From: Chloroflexota bacterium
Lineage (GTDB): Bacteria > Chloroflexota > Anaerolineae > Caldilineales > Caldilineaceae
DNA length: 64,000 bases
Direction: 5' to 3'
NCBI GenBank assembly: GCA_003451595.1
Contig: DMDA01000003.1
Span: 9,315 to 73,314, forward strand
The notes beneath the pieces were generated by a model that was not told the DNA's origin, searched no databases, and worked only from the letters and a program-made list of their open reading frames with translations. The translations under genes were made by a program, and so were the position numbers. Shown piece by piece: positions 59,750 through 64,000 of the stretch (position 1 is the stretch's first letter; the number at the start of each line of letters is the position of its first letter).

Positions 59750-61063
59750 CTAGGTGTTCGGCAGCGTCTGCGGCGGCAACGCGCCCGCCGGGTAGACACG
59801 AATCTCGGTCATCTGCCCGCCGTTGCCGTGCGTCGAAGCGCGGTTGTACAGCAGATAGGTGTCATAGGGATCGACGCCGCGATGGGCGGGCGCCGTGAAG
59901 ATCACGTCGGCGCTCTCGCCGGCGTTGAAGGTCACGGTGCTGGTCAGGTAGCTGGTGTCGGCGCCAGTGCGACCGCGCAGCAACGTGGCGTCTCGCCCGA
60001 TGACCTGCAGCTTGATTCCCGTGGCGGTCATCGCCGCCTCGGTAAAGCCCAGGTTGGCAAAGCGCAGCAACACCCGTTCGCCAGCGTTGCAGGTGATCAG
60101 CGACGACAACGGCTGATATTGCAGGTGCGGAGCGCCTGGCGGCGCCACCAGGTCGCCGTCTGCCGCGCGTGCGACGGCAAAAGTGAACGCATCGGGATTC
60201 GAAGCTGATGGCGCAAAGGGCGCGTTGGGCGCAATCGTATCGGGCCAGGTGCGCCCGTTGATCAGCCCGAAGTCGACGCGGTACTCCGTCCACTGTGGGA
60301 GTTGGATGTGCGAGTCGTCCCAGTGCGCCTCATTCCAGACCTCAGAGAGCAGCAAGCCAAACTCACGGTCGTAGCCGGTCGAACCGTCGCCATCGTTGTA
60401 GGCGTAGCGTCCACTGGGATAGAGCGACGTGTTCCCATTCTGCGTCGGGCGCACGATCACCATGCCGGTCATGCCCATGTGGACATGCTCGATATCCTCG
60501 ACATGGCAGTGATACATGTACGTCCCCGGATCGTGCGGGCGGAAGACGTAGGTGAAATTGCGCTCGATGGGCACCGAGACCGACCCCATCGGTTCGCCAT
60601 CGAAGAAGGGGATGACGTGACGGAAACCGTGCCAGTGCAGCGTGTGCGCATCAACCAGGTCGGGGCGGATTGCCAGCCCCAGGTTGGTGAGTTGCAGACG
60701 CATAGTGGTTTCCTGGTTGACCCAGAACATCGGCGCCGAGTGCTGCGCCCGCATCTTTTGCGCCATCACCTGGGTTTGATCCAGACCTGTGACATTGCGG
60801 AAGCCGAAAACATAGGTGGTGAACGGCGCCGGCGCCATATTGTCGGGATGAAACGGCGGCATTGCGGGCGACGCTGGCAGACCGATCCAGCCGTCGGTGG
60901 CGGCAAAGGCCAGGTCAGGGGCAGCTTCCTGCGCGCCTACGCTCTGTGCTGGCGATAGCCAGCCTTTGCCGACAAAGCCGGGCACGACGCTCATCCCTGC
61001 CGCCGCCAATGCCGCCCCGCCAGCGATTCGAAAGAAGTTCCGTCGAGAGATAGGTTTTCGCAT
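59750..61063 (-). CDS. Tat-exported multicopper-oxidase-like cupredoxin protein
   Basis: A 437-residue protein. The N-terminus MRKPISRRNFFRIAGG is a twin-arginine signal. The first cupredoxin domain keeps a HxH pair in TLHWHGFRHV (143-145) and a full type-1-like site in YMYHCHVEDIEHVHMGM (HCH 185-187, His193, Met196/198). The second domain lacks His ligands: its equivalent loop reads LGFTEAAMTATGIKLQVIG. A trinuclear copper cluster therefore cannot be complete in a single chain. The protein is folded and exported with cofactor through Tat. The ATG at 61061-61063 has GAGGAG upstream. Closest relatives should be bilirubin- or laccase-type oxidases. Confidence 0.9.
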   Translation of the reverse strand: MRKPISRRNFFRIAGGAALAAAGMSVVPGFVGKGWLSPAQSVGAQEAAPDLAFAATDGWIGLPASPAMPPFHPDNMAPAPFTTYVFGFRNVTGLDQTQVMAQKMRAQHSAPMFWVNQETTMRLQLTNLGLAIRPDLVDAHTLHWHGFRHVIPFFDGEPMGSVSVPIERNFTYVFRPHDPGTYMYHCHVEDIEHVHMGMTGMVIVRPTQNGNTSLYPSGRYAYNDGDGSTGYDREFGLLLSEVWNEAHWDDSHIQLPQWTEYRVDFGLINGRTWPDTIAPNAPFAPSASNPDAFTFAVARAADGDLVAPPGAPHLQYQPLSSLITCNAGERVLLRFANLGFTEAAMTATGIKLQVIGRDATLLRGRTGADTSYLTSTVTFNAGESADVIFTAPAHRGVDPYDTYLLYNRASTHGNGGQMTEIRVYPAGALPPQTLPNT

Positions 61064-61138
61064 CTGTGTTCTCCTCTGTAGGTGCGATCCGTCTGGCGCG
61101 GGCGCCGGGTGACCGGACGCCCACGCCAAGACATGACG

Positions 61139-64000
61139 CTAACGGGACGATGAAATGACGGGCAAGAAGATCGCATTCTCGCTGTACATCTGACGTTCAG
61201 GGCGCACGGTGTACTCGGCCCGCGTCACCGGCTGGATCAGGCCAGCGCCCTGTTCCGTCGCAATCTGCACAAAGACCGGTGGCACATCGCCGCCGCCGAA
61301 GTTATCGACGCGGGTGCTATTCGTCGGCGTGACGTAATAGATGCCGATGCGTCCGCCAGCGGCGGCGCGAGCGGCGGGCCATGCGTTGCTGCCGCCCAGG
61401 ACATTGCCCGTACCGATCAACACGCCGTTGCGGTAGATGTTGATCGTGCCGTCGGCCAGTGTGCGTGCGCCAAGCTGGTCGCCGACGTTGAAGGTGACGC
61501 CTGGGAAGGTCAATCGCAGCCGCCACCCATTCGTCGGATCGTGCGTCCAGATCTGAATCTCGTCGTCGATCGGACGGCGGTCGTAGTTCACGTTGATCAC
61601 GGACATGCTGGCGCTGGTGGCGCTGGCGCCGTTGAGCTTCAGCAACAGGCCGACCTCTTCGGCGTTGGCGGCGATGTCCGTAAAGGTGAAGAACGCCTCC
61701 TGATTTGCGCCGTAGCTGCCGCCAAGCCAGTGCACAGTCGACAACCCGTCCGCCGTCACGTCAAGCTGATTGGCGCTGACCGCAAACCGACTGCTCTGTC
61801 CGCCCCAGTTGGCGCCAGGTGCGCCGTCGGCGCGGTTGAAGTTGTCCAGCACCGGCGTGTAGGGGAATGCGACGACTGTGCCATAGAGTTCATCCGCGCC
61901 GATGTCGATGCCGCCATCCCAGGGACGGGTCTGACCATCGATATCGTCGCCAGGGGCGCTGACGCCACTGCGATTCTCGGCGCCCGCATTCACCGCTGGC
62001 GAGCCGGTGGCGATATGGTAATCGCCGAGCAGGTTTGGCGTCGCCAATGGTGTGACCATGACCGTGTCCACGAAGCGTGGGTTGCCGCGCCACGGCGCCA
62101 CGCTCACTGAGGTCTGATACTCGCTCACGACCAGCGGCGCGCTGCCCACGATGTTGCTGGCGTCGGGGAGCGTGCCCATGGTCGTCTGCAACAACGAATT
62201 GGTTGGCGTCAGCATACCGACGCTGTCGGAGACGCCCATATCCCAGTAGTTGATCGGGAAGGGATCGCCATCCAGACCGATGCCGACGACCGCGCCACCG
62301 GTGAAGGCGCCGGCGCGATTGCCCCAGAAGATATTGTTGAAGAGGAGCGGGTCGCTGAAGATCGGCGCGCCAGCGGGCAGCGTCGCTTGCAACAGGGCGC
62401 TGTTGCGCGCCGTCGCCAGACCGGCTGGGGCTGCCTGGCCGTTGCTGGTCATCGCCGTTGCCGTCGTGATGTTGTTCATCACTGTGTTGTTGAAGAAGCG
62501 GACATTGGGTGCATCGTTGAGCGAGACGCCGCCGCCTTCATGCGTCGAGACATTGTTGACGATGACATTGTTGTAGAGGTTGTACGGGAAGTTGCCCGCC
62601 ATCAGGAAGCGCACACCGCCGCCATCGTCGTTGCTCAGGTTCGCCTGGATCAGGTTGTCATGGATGTTGACCGGCCCGGCGCCCGGCGAAAGCACGCGGA
62701 AGTCCGCCGGCAGCTCGCCCGCGATCATGACGCCGCCGCCTTCGTCGTAGGAACGGTTAAAGTAGATGCGGTTGTGGTGAATCTGACCATTCGGGCTGTA
62801 GCCGTAGTGGCTGATGCCGCCGCCGTACTCTGCCGAGTAGTTGCCGCAGATGTCGTTATAGGCGATCTCATAGTTCTCAGCGCCGGAGAAGACGCCGATT
62901 GCGCCGGCCAGATTGGTGCCGCCGTTGGCAATCACGCGATTGTAGCGGATCGTCACGTTGTCGTTCTGGTTGTCGTTGAAGGCGCCCGGCAGATGGGGCG
63001 TGCCGAGACGAATCGCCGCCGCGTAAGCGCCGCCGTTGCTCTGCAGGATGTTGTTGGTGATGCGCATGTAACGGGCGTACGCATTGGCGAAGATGCCACC
63101 GCCCTGCACCGCAGCAAACTCCTTCGTTGTCGGGTCAGCAGGCGCCAGGTTGTTGGGGAAACCCTGCTGATCGCCGCCTTGAATGGTCATGCCATCGATG
63201 GCGACATAGCGCGTCGCTGTCATTTCAGCGGCCTCCGCCAACACGTAGATGACCGGCCCTTCGTACATCGCCTGGTTGCCATCCCAGGTCAGGCTCTGGA
63301 CAAAGGTGCGCCATTGCGCTGCGTAGGCGGTGTCGCCAGCGATGCCGCGACCATCGATCAGGGTGCCCAACACATAGCTGGCGTCACTGCGGACGCCACC
63401 CGGCCCCACGCCTTGCAGGGTCAGCGGCGAGTAGATGACGATATTCTCGAAGTAGGCGCCGTTCGGGTTCCACAATTCTGTGGCGCCCGGATAGACGATG
63501 ACGACACGTGGGCGGGTGCCTGTCGCCGCTGCCGCCGCATCGATGCCAGCCTGCACCGTAGCATAGGTGCGTCCTGGCCCAACCTCGAAGAGCATGGGGT
63601 TGTAGCCGCTGCCGATAACATGGAAGCTGAGACCGTTCACGGTGGCGTTGCCATTGGCGGCGCGGATCCCAAGCTGGTGCACGCCGGTGGGAATGCTTGT
63701 CGGTACGGTCACATTGATCACGCGGTCTGTCCAGCTATTGACTTGCAACGCCAATGCGCCGTCAAACAGCACCTCGCCCGGAGTGGCGCCGAAGCCCTGG
63801 CCTTCGATAGTGAACTGACGATTGTCCGACGTCAGGTTGAGCCGCACAAAGGGACGCGACACCGCAAACAACTGCGGCGTGGCGTCATCCAGGAAGCACT
63901 GCGGCGGCGTAGCATACTGCGAACCGCCCGCCAGGATGCCCGGCACAATCTGCGTCGGCGCCAGGTCGGAAGGCACGATCAGACCTGGATAGACCTCGAA
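61139..64000 (-). CDS. Very large secreted right-handed beta-helix protein (5' end outside the window)
   Basis: The frame is open to the window edge, so the N-terminus and any signal peptide lie beyond 64000. The 953 residues seen include an IPT/TIG-like module (about 40-120, RQFTIEGQGFGATPGEVLFDG), a long parallel beta-helix with many GGG/NN motifs (about 150-720, for example ITNNILQSNGGAYAAAIRLG and GGISHYGYSPNGQIHHNRI), and a C-terminal LamG/cellulosome-like domain (YTPVLDNFNRADGAPGANWGG). The end, AIFLPVISSSR, is a variant of the YLPLV tag. It is probably a surface or secreted binding protein, first in the cupredoxin cluster, 75 bp before the Tat-exported gene. Confidence 0.85.
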   Translation of the reverse strand, partial: FEVYPGLIVPSDLAPTQIVPGILAGGSQYATPPQCFLDDATPQLFAVSRPFVRLNLTSDNRQFTIEGQGFGATPGEVLFDGALALQVNSWTDRVINVTVPTSIPTGVHQLGIRAANGNATVNGLSFHVIGSGYNPMLFEVGPGRTYATVQAGIDAAAAATGTRPRVVIVYPGATELWNPNGAYFENIVIYSPLTLQGVGPGGVRSDASYVLGTLIDGRGIAGDTAYAAQWRTFVQSLTWDGNQAMYEGPVIYVLAEAAEMTATRYVAIDGMTIQGGDQQGFPNNLAPADPTTKEFAAVQGGGIFANAYARYMRITNNILQSNGGAYAAAIRLGTPHLPGAFNDNQNDNVTIRYNRVIANGGTNLAGAIGVFSGAENYEIAYNDICGNYSAEYGGGISHYGYSPNGQIHHNRIYFNRSYDEGGGVMIAGELPADFRVLSPGAGPVNIHDNLIQANLSNDDGGGVRFLMAGNFPYNLYNNVIVNNVSTHEGGGVSLNDAPNVRFFNNTVMNNITTATAMTSNGQAAPAGLATARNSALLQATLPAGAPIFSDPLLFNNIFWGNRAGAFTGGAVVGIGLDGDPFPINYWDMGVSDSVGMLTPTNSLLQTTMGTLPDASNIVGSAPLVVSEYQTSVSVAPWRGNPRFVDTVMVTPLATPNLLGDYHIATGSPAVNAGAENRSGVSAPGDDIDGQTRPWDGGIDIGADELYGTVVAFPYTPVLDNFNRADGAPGANWGGQSSRFAVSANQLDVTADGLSTVHWLGGSYGANQEAFFTFTDIAANAEEVGLLLKLNGASATSASMSVINVNYDRRPIDDEIQIWTHDPTNGWRLRLTFPGVTFNVGDQLGARTLADGTINIYRNGVLIGTGNVLGGSNAWPAARAAAGGRIGIYYVTPTNSTRVDNFGGGDVPPVFVQIATEQGAGLIQPVTRAEYTVRPERQMYSENAIFLPVISSSR

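Overview
The window looks like a chromosomal segment of a GC-rich Chloroflexota bacterium, most likely from the Anaerolineae/Caldilinea side of the phylum. This is inference. It rests on gene content (tRNA amidotransferase GatCA, a HerA ATPase beside a HAS-barrel protein, DUF983 and VanW-type envelope proteins), on secreted proteins carrying a YLPLI/YLPLV-type tag, and on clear sigma-70-type promoters (TTGACA, 17 bp, TATACT). No rRNA, tRNA, CRISPR array, insertion sequence or prophage was seen.

Layout. 1-5721: the end of an LPxTG-type surface protein, a DUF5995-like protein, a DEAD-box RNA helicase, a secreted bacterial expansin, a glyoxalase-fold protein and FtsH. 5892-11550: a HAD-like protein, then the aspartate-family genes asd, hom and lysC, with lysC behind a SAM-I riboswitch and terminator. 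11557-15770: a class I aminotransferase, an FMN-binding split-barrel protein, gatA and gatC; gatC follows a strong promoter and a long leader that ends in an attenuator-like terminator. 15840-24770: rnhA, two small unknowns, purH behind a ZTP riboswitch, a phosphoribosyltransferase, prfA and prmC (RF1 and its methylase), a Cof-type phosphatase and an M1-type lipoprotein peptidase. 24788-32953: metY behind a second SAM-I riboswitch, DUF983, a VanW/G5 protein, a GT-C membrane glycosyltransferase, metG and a small membrane protein.

33033-38904: a compact, AT-richer restriction-modification pair, a 1072-residue SF1 helicase with a RelE-like N-terminus and a helical C-terminus, and recF. 39075-42906: holA, a DUF6391-like protein and transketolase. 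43145-46541: a sugar-type ABC importer (lipoprotein and two permeases, no ATPase). 46593-49941: a module with its own promoter encoding a Uma2-type nuclease, a HAS-barrel protein and HerA. 50066-64000: secreted proteins on the minus strand, namely a subtilase fused to a beta-helix and a catalytically degenerate ExeM/NucH-type nuclease domain, a membrane-anchored unknown, three tandem cupredoxin/multicopper-oxidase-like proteins with incomplete and partly complementary copper motifs, and a very large beta-helix protein that runs off the window.

How it fits together. Methionine and SAM status is read by two SAM-I riboswitches (entry into the aspartate pathway and homocysteine formation by MetY). 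Purine/folate status is read by the ZTP riboswitch on purH. The gatC leader shows the same promoter, leader and terminator logic with an unidentified sensor. Four arrays of an AATCTCC/GGAGATT heptamer sit just 3' of stop codons and are the most distinctive non-coding signal. The best candidates for undescribed biology are the gatC attenuator, the heptamer arrays, the Uma2-HAS-HerA module, the RelE-like/helicase fusion, the cupredoxin cluster and the protease/dead-nuclease fusion.
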